From: Leucogyrophana mollusca
Taxonomy: Eukaryota > Basidiomycota > Agaricomycetes > Boletales
DNA: 64,000 nt
NCBI GenBank assembly: GCA_021014945.1
Contig: MU266399.1
Coordinates: 52,142-116,141, forward strand
Direction of reading: 5' to 3'
Shown: one piece after another, positions 35,535 to 46,938 of the stretch
How the letters are laid out: each line of letters begins with the position of its first letter
How positions within the stretch are numbered: position 1 is the stretch's first letter
Notes under the pieces: model-generated
Told to the model about the DNA's origin: nothing
What the model saw: only the letters and a program-made list of their open reading frames with translations
The model's database searches: none
Made by a program: the position numbers and the translations under genes

Positions 35535-36267
35535 ATGACCCAAACTGAGCTTTGGTTGACGTACCACCAGGTTTCGCGCTGCGACAAGCCCGTCACCGCT
35601 CAGCTCATCGAGCTCGAGTTCCAAAATCAGAAACTTTCTGACTTGGAGGACGTCTTGGAACATCTCTTCCGCCAAGGCTTCGTTGAGGCCAAGCATCGGT
35701 CGCTGTCGTGGTGGGAGAGAAATGATGGTCAGAAGGTTCACGGGAGCAACACCGTCGAAGAGCTGTTGAAGCTCGGGGTCGGGAAGTGTCCCCAGAGCGC
35801 TTTGAAGTTGGTCATCGGTAAGGACGCCCGATTTCGTCTTGTAACATACGGCTCATTGCGCAACTTACAGCTGACTGTCCACCTGCTGTGTGGTTCAGCT
35901 ATGTGTATACCAGTAACACCATCGGCACGGTAGTCACCCAGCGTGTCAGGCTTGACAATCCTGCGACGAAGTTCGACATGGTTGCGCATCTTTCCAACCA
36001 CATTTTCAATAACGGCTACCTCCCGGCTCACCTTAGGTCGGTAGTTTACTGGCAGGGCTCTTGCGGAAGGAAGATCGAGGAGCACGAGAGGCTCAATGGG
36101 CTGCTCACAGCGGGTGATGGTTCCTCTGAGGCATCTCCGTTGCGTCTTGTTATTGGTGGGTCTCCGTGTCATCTATGAGAGCATGAGCTAATGTTATTGA
36201 TGCAGATCACGTTCCGGTATTGAGCCCTCATACGCCAGTGGGAAGCTGCCCTGCCGTTCGCATCTAG
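35535..36267 (+). CDS. Small protein of two homologous repeats, function unknown
   Basis: Starts MTQTELWLTYHQVSRCDKPV. Two copies of one unit can be seen. Repeat 1 includes VLEHLFRQGFVEAKHRSLSW, GQKVHGSN, and CPQSALKLVI before DCPPAVWF. Repeat 2 includes VAHLSNHIFNNGYLPAHLRS, VVYW, GRKIEEHE, and EASPLRLVI before DHVPVLSP. Both repeats are followed by a phase-1 intron at the same place (ATCG|GTAAGG near 35820 and ATTG|GTGGGT near 36156). It ends GSCPAVRI. No signal peptide and no known domain. The strong TATA box suggests it is well expressed. Confidence 0.65.
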
Positions 36268-36639
36268 GAAGGAGGGTCCGCGACGAGGTTACTTGACTTT
36301 ATGTGGGGCTTTGCATGGTTGTTTCTGCAAATTGCTTTGCAAGTTACGCGATCACTCTTCCTGTAAAGTCTGAATCCCCATTAGGACATTAGATAGATGG
36401 CCAATGACAAGGATCTGGTTATGTTTTACTGTGTTGATGGGGAACAAGCCCGGGGATGATGAAATTATCTGCGTCCAGCTTTAGCTTTAGGGCAAGTCTC
36501 TTCGTGATAAACGCCTGATGACCAGATGCCGTAAGCAGTCCTTTCGCTGTTTTACAGCACACATCCATCCCGCTCACAGCCCTCTGAAGGTACAACGCGC
36601 CCTTGGAGACTGAACATTTATATCGCATAATTCTTTGCG
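36268..36639. other. Intergenic region, no gene seen
   Basis: About 370 bp between two co-directional genes. A weak TATA-like TTATAT lies about 20 bp before the next start. Nothing else recognised. Confidence 0.4.
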
Positions 36640-37837
36640 ATGCCTAAACGAAATTACTCGGTCCTCTCGCAGCCCAGTCTTTCCATGAGCGAGCTGATAT
36701 GCAAAACCCTCGATCACGACGCCACGGACATGCTCATCGACAAGTGGCTCGAGCACCGCAACGACGCGTACTGGGAATGGTTTCAAGGTGTTAGGGAGAG
36801 AAAGCATGCTGCGAACGCTTTGAGGCGACAGGTCATAGTCTGGAACAAAGGCGATTTCGTTCCAGAGAATATATTTTGCCGTACTGTCGACACTGGCCGC
36901 CTCATACCACTCGATCGAACCTGGACCACCCACGTTTACCACCATCGTTCGATGCAGGACAGGAAGCTATCCATGATGCCTGTGGTGTATACGATGGTAA
37001 GTGAATATCCTCTGTGTAATCTTACATCGCTTATCCGAGGCCTTCAGTTACCCGAACTCATGCTTTTGAGAGGCATGCACGATCATGGGTGCGATGATGT
37101 ATACATCATTGTTACGGATATGAAAAGGCAAGAAATGGACGACGTCACGGAGTATTTCAAGCTTGTTTGTCGGCATGCTTTTGGTCGAAACTGTAAACCG
37201 AGCATGGAGAACCAAATTCAATACGATCGTTCGTATCCTCCTTGGTTTGAATGCATCGCTCTCTTGACCATAAGCCTTAGACATGCGCTTGAGTCACACC
37301 CTCCTCCGACAACGACGAACTCCCTGTTTCCCACAAATTGACCTCGCATTTCGAGCGATCCTATACGAGAAGAAACCGCCATTCATCGTGTTATTTTCCC
37401 ACCAAACGACCTCGTACTCCCAGATCCTCTTCACTCATCCCTCTTTCGTGCCATCCGAGGACATATTCTTTGACTTCCCGAGCGGATGCCCGAATCCCTG
37501 CTGTAACGACGACTGCGAGATGATACGATTCCCGAGGCGCGGGGTCGACGGTGCGGCTATTCTCTCGATTAAGCGTGGAGGTCGGTATGGGAGAAAGATA
37601 AAGGCGAGAGAGATGTGCAACTGGATTGATTGTGGTGTTTGCTTCAATGAGGTCACTCACTGCGCCGAAAGCAGCGAGGGATCGCAGAGCAGTGCGGACA
37701 GTGGAGAGGCACCAATGGCCAACAGTGGCCTCGTCTGCAGCAAGTGCAGGTTGGTTAAGTACTGTTCAACCGAGCACCAGAAAAAGGACTGGGAAGAGCA
37801 TCGTCGGGTCTGTGCCAAGCCTGCTGGCTCAAACTAA
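36640..37837 (+). CDS. MYND-type zinc-finger protein 1
   Basis: Starts MPKRNYSVLSQPSLSMSELI. The N-terminal two thirds (DMLIDKWLEHRNDAYWEWFQ, LIPLDRTWTTHVYHHRSMQD, DVYIIVTDMKRQEMDDVTEY) has no known fold. A 57-bp intron (GTTCGT to CCTTAG, near 37227-37283) joins QYD to HMRLSHTLLRQ and keeps the frame. Near the C-terminus is a MYND finger: C-x-C pairs in CNWIDCGVC, THC and VCSKCRLVKYCSTEHQKKDW, then EEHRRVC. The finger has a long Ser/Glu-rich loop between its two halves. It ends KPAGSN. MYND fingers bind protein partners; the role here is unknown. Confidence 0.78.
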
Positions 37838-38238
37838 ATAATTGGACGTCTTGACTTGGTGATACGGACGCTTCCGTTCACAGTGTGTATTCCGTCTCGG
37901 CATCAACCTGCAACGAGCGCATTGGTTACTCATAACCATTCTTTATAACAGATTATTGTTGCTGTGACATGTACTGCTTACACTGTTCGTTGTCGTCGTC
38001 GGTACGGCTGTCTGTACATGTACCAGCACCTATGTAGTACTTTTATTTTTCCAAGCTAAATGTTACAGCTTTTTCCTCGGACTTGTTCGCCCTTATACTA
38101 TTATATTGGCGATTTCAACACTCTAGCCCAGTGCGAGTCAGCGATGACGCACAAGGTGCTGCTAGCAACTCCACGGTCACGGTTCAGCACTTCAGTCTCG
38201 GCGTTCACGCCTGAACTTGCACTCAATTGCAAACAACG
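37838..38238. other. Intergenic region, no gene seen
   Basis: About 400 bp between two co-directional genes; AT-rich near 38040-38110. No recognisable element. Confidence 0.4.
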
Positions 38239-39321
38239 ATGTCGATCAGGTATCTCACAGCGAGAGCTGCTCAGCAGGTAAGGATTGCTCGCATTCGGCT
38301 CCCGCATGCCCTATGAACCATCCTTTGTAGATCGATGAGGAACTCATGAGTTCAGCAGGAGCATTTAGCCTCGACCAGGTGCACTTCGATTCCTGAGGTT
38401 ATTTATGGAGCTCCACCTTGCTTACGAGCCGTTCTTGAACAGCTAATGGAACTGGCTGGCCTTGCTTGCGCTCAAACACTGGCAAAAGTTTACGGAAAAG
38501 AGAAGTATGGCCGAGTCTTGGTTTGCTGCGGTCCAGGCAATCAAGGAGGAGACGGACTCGTTGCGGCTAGACACCTTGGTGCGTGAGCTAGGATAAACCG
38601 TATGCATAGTGCATTACGAGCTAGCTGTGCCCTGGGACAGGTATGTTTGGGTATCAGCCGACCATCTATATGCCCAAGGTGAACTTTGAGTCTTTTCGCG
38701 GAGACCTGCTCTCATTCATTAACATGTTCCTGAAAGCCAGGCTCGAAAGACATATACCAGGTAAGAGCCGAGTGTGTAGGAAAAATCTAAGTGTGACAAT
38801 AGATGGCCATCGATAGCGCCTACAGAAGCAGTGCGACAACATGAAGATATCCACCATCCCCTCGTCGGCATCCGTGGACGCCCTGCGGGAGGCATTGTCT
38901 TCTTCGGACGTCGTTCTTGACGCTATCTTTGGTTTCTCGTTCAAAGGGCCCGTTCGCGCGCCATTTGACTCCGCTCTTCCGCTCATTTCGTCCTCGGGTC
39001 TGCCAATCGTATCTGTGGACATCCCAAGTGGGTGGGACGTCGAGAAGGGCAACGCGGAGGGTGTTGGCTTGAACCCTGATGTTCTTGTGAGTCTGACAGC
39101 TCCGAAGGAGGGCGTCAGGTCTTTCACAGGCAAGCATTTCCTCGGAGGAAGATTCGTACCCAAGTGAGACCCTTGTTGACGTCGTTTCCCTGACCAAGCT
39201 CGAGTGCTGACATTGTTTCTGTAGAGCGTTGGAAGAGAAATTCGAGCTCAACCTCCCAGACTATCCTGGCTTCGACCAAATCGTCGAGTTGCCTCGGGCG
39301 GATACTTCACAAAAGCTATAG
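38239..39321 (+). CDS. NAXE: NAD(P)H-hydrate epimerase (YjeF N-terminal domain)
   Basis: Repairs damaged NAD(P)H by interconverting the R and S forms of NAD(P)HX, working with a separate dehydratase. It starts [20 protein letters not shown] and continues [20 protein letters not shown]. Further signature blocks are [20 protein letters not shown] (phosphate and nucleotide loop), [31 protein letters not shown] (catalytic Asp region) and [40 protein letters not shown] and a tail [10 protein letters not shown] end it. Four or five introns are needed. The domain is complete; the ADP/ATP-dependent dehydratase domain is not fused here. Confidence 0.93.
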
Positions 39322-39453
39322 GGTATTATGTACATGCAACGCCAGTAGAATATATTAAACCATATCTGTACTATATCATATGCAGTCTCTGAACAAGACA
39401 GCGCCAGAAAGCAAGCGTGAGTACATCACAAGATTGTAGTGTATATATGTCCT

Positions 39454-39573
39454 CCGCACGGTTATCCGAATCATCGGGGTCCTTTCTTGTTCGCTTTTTT
39501 CGTGGCTGAAGTCCCGCACGGTTATCCGAATCATCGGGGTCCTTTCTTGTTCGCTTTTTTCGTGGCTGAAGTC
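39454..39573. repeat. Perfect 60-bp tandem duplication at the 3' end of MYND gene 2
   Basis: Bases 39454-39513 and 39514-39573 are identical. The gene-proximal copy holds the last 43 bases of the minus-strand coding region including the stop; the second copy lies wholly downstream. Perfect identity suggests a recent event or an assembly artefact. Confidence 0.9.
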
Positions 39574-40969
39574 TTCTCGTACTCGCGTTCCCAGTTTAGA
39601 TAGGCATCCCTGACAGTCTGGTCGCCGAACTTCCCTTCTTTCTTCAGTTTTTTCCACTTTTGCAGGTGATCCCACCACTGCTGGCTGCTGTCATCGATAT
39701 CATCAAGCTCTCCAGGATCGCCTTCAATCGCAGTCATGGGAGCAGCAGGGAACTGTTTCCAGCGACCACTTGTAAGGACAGCACCGATTTTAGCGCAGCT
39801 GTGCATAGTGTATGTGCCCAAGAGATGTTCTTCTGTCTGTGTACATTGTCTGCCGGAGACACGCTTAACGAAAGCGCAGATTCGACTGAGGTTAGCGGGC
39901 GAAAGGCCCTCTTGCGTGTGGACGACGGCCTCCTGAAGGGTGGGATCCCTGAGTACTGAGAAACGCTTCCGCTCGCGATGCAACTGAGGCGTGTTCTTTT
40001 GGATGATTTTGTCGCGGAAGAATGCGGGAGCAAATGGGATTGCTAGAGACTCTTCAAGGGAGAGGTACCCCTGAGTCACCAGCATGTAACACATGTTAAA
40101 TGTGAACATCCCGCAGTCAAGAGTGAACTCCTGGCCGCGCACGGTTGTAAAGTACAACCAGTAATGGTCATCAGGGTCTTGACCTTTGACCAGAGTCTCG
40201 TCGCATAGGTAGTAATACGCAAATCTGTCTTGCGATGTTACCCTTGCCGAGCCACAGGCGATACCGAAATCAGCGATAGGCTGACTATTATAACGCAATC
40301 GAGTTCGCCTCTCTTTAGAACCCGAACCAGAAGTGGTCGTGTACATCTCCGCGAGGAGGCCAAGACAGACGGATGTCAAGATAGGAAGGAGATAGCCTTC
40401 TCGAATAAATCTGCGTGACAGCTTTCCACGGACCTTGTCTGTTGCGGCACTGGGCCACCAATTCCTGGAGCCCATCTGGTTCAGGGGTATCTCGTCCCCG
40501 AGCACGACGAGTTTCGCGGACGAACCGTCTGGGAAAGAGAAGGGCACGGCGTTAGGGTTCGGCTTATTGACGATTGCATGGCGCAAGGCAGGATGTATTG
40601 GTTTCTCTTGATGCATGTGACACTGCTCTACGAGTATAGCAAGAACTGGGTAGAACATTCCGAGATCGATACGATCAGTTTTGCCTTGCGACGACGATGT
40701 CAGACCCCCTTCACGAGCCAACGAAGTAATTTAACTCACCGCAAGCCAGTTTGTGTGCCGACCAGTCTTGTTTTTGGCACTCGGAAGAGCAATAGATGCG
40801 CTAAAGGCCCAGATCAGACACGGACACAGTGGGAGACCCAAAATTATGAGCGAACTTCTCCGCACGATGAGCATAATCGCAGATTAGTAGATTGGTCGCA
40901 CACTGCGCACTTATCAAGATCCTTCAACGGCAAATATACTTTTCGAGGGGGATGTTCGGATTTCGACAT
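39531..40969 (-). CDS. MYND-type zinc-finger protein 2
   Basis: The first exon starts MSKSEHPPRKVYLPLKDLDK and gives CAVCDQSTNLRLCSSCGE. The second gives RIYCSSECQKQDWSAHKLAC. Together these form a complete N-terminal MYND finger with all zinc ligands. After an intron the long last exon (to 39531) reads GKTDRIDLGMFYPVLAILVE, QCHMHQEKPIHPALRHAIVN, FSFPDGSSAKLVVLGDEIPL and PDDHYWLYFTTVRGQEFTLD, then a Lys-rich tail ending ATKKANKKGPR. Proteins with this finger-plus-body layout are frequent in Agaricomycetes. Body function is unknown. It is divergent from ORC6, about 170 bp apart. Confidence 0.8.
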
Positions 40970-41069
40970 AATGGTTTGTGGAGAGGTGCAAGAGAGGCCG
41001 CCCCCCTCAGCGACCTTTTAGTTTGTGACAAGTCGTGTGTGACTCTGAGACCTCTGCGTGACGTTACGT

Positions 41070-41093
41070 GTCGCGTAATAATTGTCACGCGAC
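41070..41093. promoter_or_regulatory. Inverted GTCGCGT / ACGCGAC pair upstream of ORC6
   Basis: GTCGCGT (41070-41076) and ACGCGAC (41087-41093) are exact inverted copies 10 bp apart, within the 170-bp gap between MYND gene 2 and ORC6 and about 46 bp before the ORC6 start. The CGCG core resembles an MBF/SBF-type site, which would fit a replication gene. Confidence 0.4.
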
Positions 41094-41138
41094 GATTGTT
41101 GTCACGCCATCGTCTGCTTAGTACCTACTTACTGACTT

Positions 41139-42518
41139 ATGTCGTCGTTTCAGAAACAAGTATTGAATAGGCTTCAGGTCAGCGCTGAAACCACAGAGAA
41201 AGCGCAGAGTCTTTTGAGACTTGCCGCCATACGTACGGGTCCTGGCACGGGATATCTCTTGACCAGCCCAAGTGCGCTCCCATTCCTGTGCGCTTACCTC
41301 GCATCTCAGAGGTACGTTCCATCTCCTTCAAGTGAGGCCGTTTTTCACGCGTTTGATTTACTTTGACGCAGTCTAAACAACACAGAAATCACGGAGAAGA
41401 CGGCCTTGACCTCTGCATGCATAAGCCGCGCGTTATTCACCAAAGATCTAAGCACTGTGCGTGCAGCCCTGCAGTCGCACGAGGATGCAACCCGATCACG
41501 GGACGTAACGTACGAGGCTCTTATTAGAACGTATCGTGTCACCCCAGCCAGTGAAGCGCTCGATTGGATGGAGGAGGTAGAAACGTGCTTTCCGCAGATA
41601 GAGCTGTCACGCCAAAGATATGGTATAGCCGCTATCAAGTGTGCAATTTTTTACTGGACTTCGGACGCTATGGAGGTAGGGCTTTTTGATTCACTGATGG
41701 AACCAACGTGATGACTAGTGAATCTACATTAGATCCATGAGGTACAAGAGAGCTCGCTGTACGAAAACTACAGCATTCAAAAGACCGCTTTCAAAGCTCT
41801 TGTGAGAACAATCGAGAAAAACTGCGAGGCGATCGCCGACAAAATCAAGGCGGACATGACGGGAAGGCGTGCTTCCCGACCATCGGCCTCACAACACAGA
41901 GCCCCCACCTCGCCCTCTAAATCGCCCTCTAAATCTGCGCTTAAAGGCAAATCGCTAGAACTTACCCCGGCCAAAGCCATGGTGCAAAAGCGTAGCGTGG
42001 TCTTCTCGCATTCGCAGCCGCATGACTTTGATGATGATGCGCCTTTCCCGGAAACGCCTACCAAGAAACGCAAACTTGGCTCGCCGTCTAAATCCGCTAC
42101 AGCGGAATCGTCACCACGCAAGCGCTCGGTCCCTAATACGCCGTCCTCAACAGCTTCGTTCCACCTGGCGATGAGCGGTGCCAGTGGTGGTCGTGCCAAC
42201 GAAGAATCTCAGCCGTCTGTTCTACCCACTGCCAGCATTGCGTCCCCTATATCAGGTCCATCTACTCCTCGAAGGACGAGGAGTCGTCCTTCAATGTCAT
42301 TGGAGGAACCTGCCACTATGGACATCGACGAGGTAGGCGGTGGTGGAGAGCGGCGTATTTATCGACGTTTCCGACCAATATTTGTCGAGCAACAGCAATG
42401 GTGTTGTCGGGATCCCAAAACACAGGACATCTGGGCTCAGGCGGAAGAACACAAGCTGCAGATGATGAGCTTATATGGACACCCTTTCGATAAATACCGC
42501 ACCCCAGCTACAATTTGA
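41139..42518 (+). CDS. ORC6: Origin recognition complex subunit 6
   Basis: Subunit of the complex that marks replication origins. It starts MSSFQKQVLNRLQVSAETTE. The N-terminal half has the two cyclin-box-like helical folds of Orc6: ALPFLCAYLASQSLNNTEIT, KTALTSACISRALFTKDLST, EALDWMEEVETCFPQIELSR and YGIAAIKCAIFYWTSDAMEI. The middle is a Ser/Pro-rich linker with several SPSK, TPTKKRK and SPRK sites, suited to CDK control and nuclear import. The C-terminal motif reads QQWCCRDPKTQDIWAQAEEH then MMSLYGHPFDKYR, conserved in fungal Orc6. Three introns are needed. Intact. Confidence 0.82.
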
Positions 42519-42724
42519 CTTGTGTAATATAATGGTGTACTTTGCGGTTTCGAGAAAGCTACCAACTGCAGCGATAAGGACCTCAGTCTGTTGTGTGACT
42601 TTTCGGACCCTGAGCATGTGCTTCGTCGGTTCCAACTCCCAAATAACCCTGATAAACACCCAACAGGATACGCAACTGCCTTCGTCGCCTTGTTTTCTCA
42701 AAGGCTCAGTCAGCAGTGCGAGCG

Positions 42725-45057
42725 ATGAAGATCAGCTCGTTCTTGACCACCCTACCTTTCTTTTGGCTTTCTGCGAAGGCCGCGTCGAAGGCGGACATTC
42801 GCATCCTTGGACCTCAAGGAGTGAACCTGTGGAAACTCGAGGCTGCCAGAAAACATAAAGCAGCATCTCCGGCGCTTTTGTTGCAGGATTCGGGCCACAA
42901 TGGATTCGATACTTCGGTCGCGGGCTCTCGATTTGATTTCGCTGAACAATGGTTCGAACAACCCATAGATCACTTCTCCCAAATGTCAGATACCTTCAAC
43001 CAACGGTATTGGATCAACACGCGTCACTACACCCCGGGATCTGGTGGGCCTGTTATTGTTCTCGACGGTGGGGAAACCAGTGGAGAAGACAGGCTCCCCT
43101 TCCTGGACACGGGAATCGTTGAGATTTTGGCCAGGGCAACTGGAGGAGTTGGTGTTGTTCTGGAACACCGCTACTATGGTACATGTTTTCAGCCCCATAC
43201 ATTGGTCAGAATGGTCGTATTGATCTGTTCCGCAATGTAGGGGACTCAATCCCGGTCTCCAACTTCTCCACGGACAACCTCAGGTGAACCCTGTCTTACT
43301 AGTCGAGCTTTACCTGGAAATCTCATCATTTCCGAAGATGGCTGAATAACGATCAGTCGGCTGCTGATTCCGCTCACTTTATGGCCAACGTTGAATTCGC
43401 CGGGATTGATGAGGACCTCACAGCTCCCAATGTTCCCTGGATTTATTATGGTGTACGCTTTCTCCTCTGAGTAGAGGGAGGGTGTCTTGATACATTGCGC
43501 TTTAGGGATCATACGCTGGTGCTCGAGCTGCGCACATGAGAGTCCTTTACCCCGACCTTGTCTTCGGCGCTATTGCGTCAAGTGGTGTGTTTTGTTCACA
43601 TTTTCGTTTGCTAGTTGTAGTGATTTTACGGCGCAGGTGTGACCCACGCTTCCTTGGAGAACTGGGAGTATATGGAAATTATTCGCGCTGCAGCCGACCC
43701 TACTTGTTCAACGCACTTGGAGAAAGCCATATCTACCATCGACTCCCTCCTCGCTATCCCTCACCTTCGCGTTGCTTTGAAAGCACTCTTCGGCCTTGCT
43801 GGGTTGGAGCATGACGAGGACTTCGCTTCAGTGCTTGAGGTTAGTGCACCACCGTTTCCTGACAAGCCCTAGTTGACCACCAACGCTCGATAGAGCCCAT
43901 TGGGGGGATGGCAATCCAAGAATTGGGATCCAGAAGTTGGGAGCTTGGAATTTGATGAATTTTGTGAAGCCTTGGATAAGCCGATCTTTGGGAAGAACTA
44001 TCTCTCTGCGTTACCATACGACCATAAGGATCGCCTGGTGAGCCTTCCAGGAGGGTTAGAGCTAGACTTTTCTGTCTTGAATTACGCCAAATACATCAAA
44101 GAGGTAAAATACTCCTCGATGTTAGTCTCATGTCATGCTAAACTTGCCCGCAGCATGTCGTATCCCAATGCCCGGATGGCACATCAGTTGAAGAGGTATA
44201 CCTTGAGTTTGTTAACCCACACACCTGCTTCAAACCCTGCGGAATTTGTAGTGCTTCGGTACTTTCGACGATCAACAGTTCCAGGATGTTTCCCTCGATC
44301 ACACCTGGCGCGCCTGGACGTTCCAAGTCTGCACAGAGTGGGGTTACTTTGCGGTACGGTTTCTTTGCCGTGGGTGTTGCTTGGGGCTCGCTCATCCCGT
44401 TGTGATACAGACAGCACCTCCAGACCCGAATCAGCCTCGCATCGTTTCCCGTCTGCTGACTCTGGAGTACGAATCCAAGATCTGTCAACAGGTACATATC
44501 GACTAGAACCCTACTTCGTTCTCCGTGTACTGAGCGTTGTCAAGGCCTTCCCTCCTGGGGAGCACTTCACTGTTCCTACTCTGCCAAACATCACAACCGT
44601 GAACGCCTTGGGTGATTTTGCAATCGCGGCCGACAGACTGGCAATCATCGATGGGGAAGGTAATTCATTTCGCTGCATTATTGTGAGACATTCGAATAAT
44701 GTTTTCCCCCGTAGTTGACCCTTGGAGACCCTGTACACCGCATAGTTCATACGCTGCCGACAGGGAAGATACCCTTTCGCAACCTTTCAAGCTTATTCCC
44801 AGTACGTTACCACCTCGGTTCAGATCATCACTCCCAGTTGACCAGCTAACTACCCAGATGGTGTGCACCACTACGACGAGTACGGGCTACGAGACCTCGG
44901 TGCTGAGCCTCCCGAAATCAGGAAAATTCATGGTAAGCCTGCTCCCCCCGTCCAAAACTCTGCTAAAGTGTCACCCACCCAAAAGGCGAGATGATCGCGT
45001 TTGTGCTGGAATGGTTGAAAGATTTCAAGGTCAACAACAAGCCAAGAAATGACTAAA
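42725..45057 (+). CDS. Serine peptidase family S28 (prolyl carboxypeptidase-like), secreted
   Basis: Secreted serine peptidase of family S28, which cleaves near proline. The ATG at 42725 gives MKISSFLTTLPFFWLSAKAA, a signal peptide. FDFAEQWFEQPIDHFSQMSD is the family's conserved N-terminal block. The nucleophile is in PWIYYGGSYAGARAAHMRVL. EFDEFCEALDKP, TWRAWTFQVCTEWGYF and the acid in GEVDPWRPCTPHSS follow. The catalytic His is in NGVHHYDEYGLRDLG, and the protein ends KVNNKPRND. Many short introns are needed, including one between the two glycines of the nucleophile motif. Intact by inspection. Confidence 0.9.
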
Positions 45058-45430
45058 TTTGACATCGATAGCTTGTGTCATAGCTGTGGTATCATGAGTG
45101 ATAAACTTCTGTTTTTCTCGACACTTTCAGTGGGCCTTTAAGCTTCAGGCTTCAAGTTTCACGCATAAGAATTGGGTGACTTTCTCGGCGTCTAGGAGTC
45201 TGGATCGCCTATGTAGAACAGCGAGATTGGCACGTGCTGGGTAAAGTGTAGGGCATTCTGGGCGGCGCTCTGTCATGTTCCCATCCAAGCTTTACTGTGA
45301 CAGCCTACCGGCCAGCAGCCAACTTCAACCACTAAACGGTGAGCACCCGTAACTGAGTCCTGCTTCGTTGCGTATCGGCGGTCGTCGACAGTAGGCCGAG
45401 ACTTACTGACCTGGGATTAAGGTGACAACG
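45058..45430. promoter_or_regulatory. Intergenic region upstream of the sirtuin gene
   Basis: About 370 bp between two co-directional genes. Probably the S28 terminator and the sirtuin promoter. No specific element recognised. Confidence 0.4.
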
Positions 45431-46817
45431 ATGAGCAGTAAGCCCGGCTATCCACAAGACGAACCGGTAAGGCTGTTGGAGGGCAATGACTTGAAATCGC
45501 TCGCGAAGTATATGAACTCGGAGAGTTGCAAGAATGTCTTTCTCATGGTAAGTGGTTACTTCTCCCGGGTTCTGTGTTGCCGATACGCTTGCCACAACAG
45601 CTAGGGGCAGGTAGGGCGCCAGATTTGTCTACCTTCTGGTTGGGTGCTCACGAATGCGGCGTGCAGGGATCAGCACATCCGCCGGAATACCCGACTTCAG
45701 ATCTCCGGACACTGGTGAGGTACTTTTCGTTGGTGTACTCCTGATCTCATTGACGTTTGGCGGCGGCTTAGGATTATACGTAAGACGTTATGATTCGAAA
45801 CTTGAACCTTGATGTGATCAACGGCACCGCTGCAGGCAAACCTTGCGAGGCTGAAGCTGCCATACCCTGAAGCGGTCTTTCAGATCGATTTCTTTAGACG
45901 AAACCCCGTCCCATGTGACCCATCGATTTTTTTTAGAGTTTTCTCGTTGAGTCTAACGAGCCTTCATTATAGTTTATACGCTCGCGAAGGAGCTATATCC
46001 AGGGCGATTCAGACCCACTCCTACTCACTCCTTCATCAAACTTCTGGATTCTCATTCCCTTCTTCACACCTGCTTCACTCAGAATATCGATACGTTAGAA
46101 CGTCGAGCCGGGGTTTCGGGGCGCAAGATCATAGAAGCGCACGGGAGCTTTGCTACCCAGAGATGTATCGATTGCAAGAAGCCTCATGACGATGCGAAGA
46201 TGAAGCAGGCCATTACTGACTCAGAAATCCCGAGATGTCAACATTGTAAGGGCTTGGTAAAGCCAGATATCGTGTTCTTCGGTGAAGCGGTATGAGTCCC
46301 GTGATCAGGGCTGATGCGGAGATAGCTGATACTTGCATTTCAGTTACCGCACAAATTCCATCTGTCCATCCGCTCCCTCCGAAACGCAGACCTACTGATT
46401 GTAATGGGGACATCGTTGACTGTGCGTCCTTTTGCGTCGCTGGTTGACCTGGTGCCGGACGAATGTCCCAGAGTATTGATCAACCTGGATGATGTCGGAG
46501 ATTTCGACAGACCAGACGATGTTGTTTGTTTGGGGAAGTGCGATGACATCGTTAGAGAGCTGTGCCGGGAGTTGGGTTGGGAAGAAGAGCTGGATAAAGC
46601 ATGGGAAGCCACCGCAGAGACTTTAGAGGGCGAGGTAAAAGCGAGCGGCGAGGAGTCTGAGAAGCCAGACGAAGTTGCCCAAATCACACGCGCCGTCGAA
46701 CGATCCTTAAATATGTCAGAGGTCAACTCAACGCCTACGACCTCCGATACTACTCGAACCACAACCGGTGAAACCCAGGAGACAAAGCCGTCAACAGACC
46801 GAAGAAGAAGTTGGTAG
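45431..46817 (+). CDS. HST2: NAD-dependent protein deacetylase, Hst2/SIRT2-type sirtuin
   Basis: Class I sirtuin, an NAD-dependent lysine deacetylase. It starts MSSKPGYPQDEPVRLLEGND. NAD-binding LGAGISTSAGIPDFRSPDTG then LYANLARLKLPYPEAVFQID lead the catalytic core. FTQNIDTLERRAG and the catalytic His in IIEAHGSFATQ follow. Zinc Cys pairs are in CIDCKK and CQHCKG. VKPDIVFFGEALPHKF, LLIVMGTSLTVRPFASLVDL and PRVLINLDDVGDFDRPDD (cofactor loop) are present. The acidic Thr-rich tail ends DRRRSW. Introns at 45548-45600, 45611-45666, 45715-45771 and 45780-45835 flank two microexons of 10 and 8 nt. A further intron ends at the AG near 45971. Confidence 0.93.
45601..45610 (+). other. 10-nt microexon in the sirtuin gene
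   Basis: CTAGGGGCAG lies between ACAACAG (acceptor) and GTAGGG (donor). It supplies Leu-Gly-Ala and the first base of Gly of the NAD-binding LGAGIS motif, so it must be spliced in for a working enzyme. Confidence 0.8.
45772..45779 (+). other. 8-nt microexon in the sirtuin gene
   Basis: GATTATAC lies between GGCTTAG (acceptor) and GTAAGA (donor). It completes the Gly codon begun by ACTG and adds Leu-Tyr, giving the conserved TGLYANL of sirtuins. Confidence 0.78.
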
Positions 46818-46938
46818 GCCCGCACCCCCGTCCCCTTTGAATTCCCGGGATAGAAAGTTGTAGCACGTACATCACTTATGTATGATACATGTTACTTCCT
46901 GAGTATTATCTGAATGCTCGGAATATATGTACCAATAT

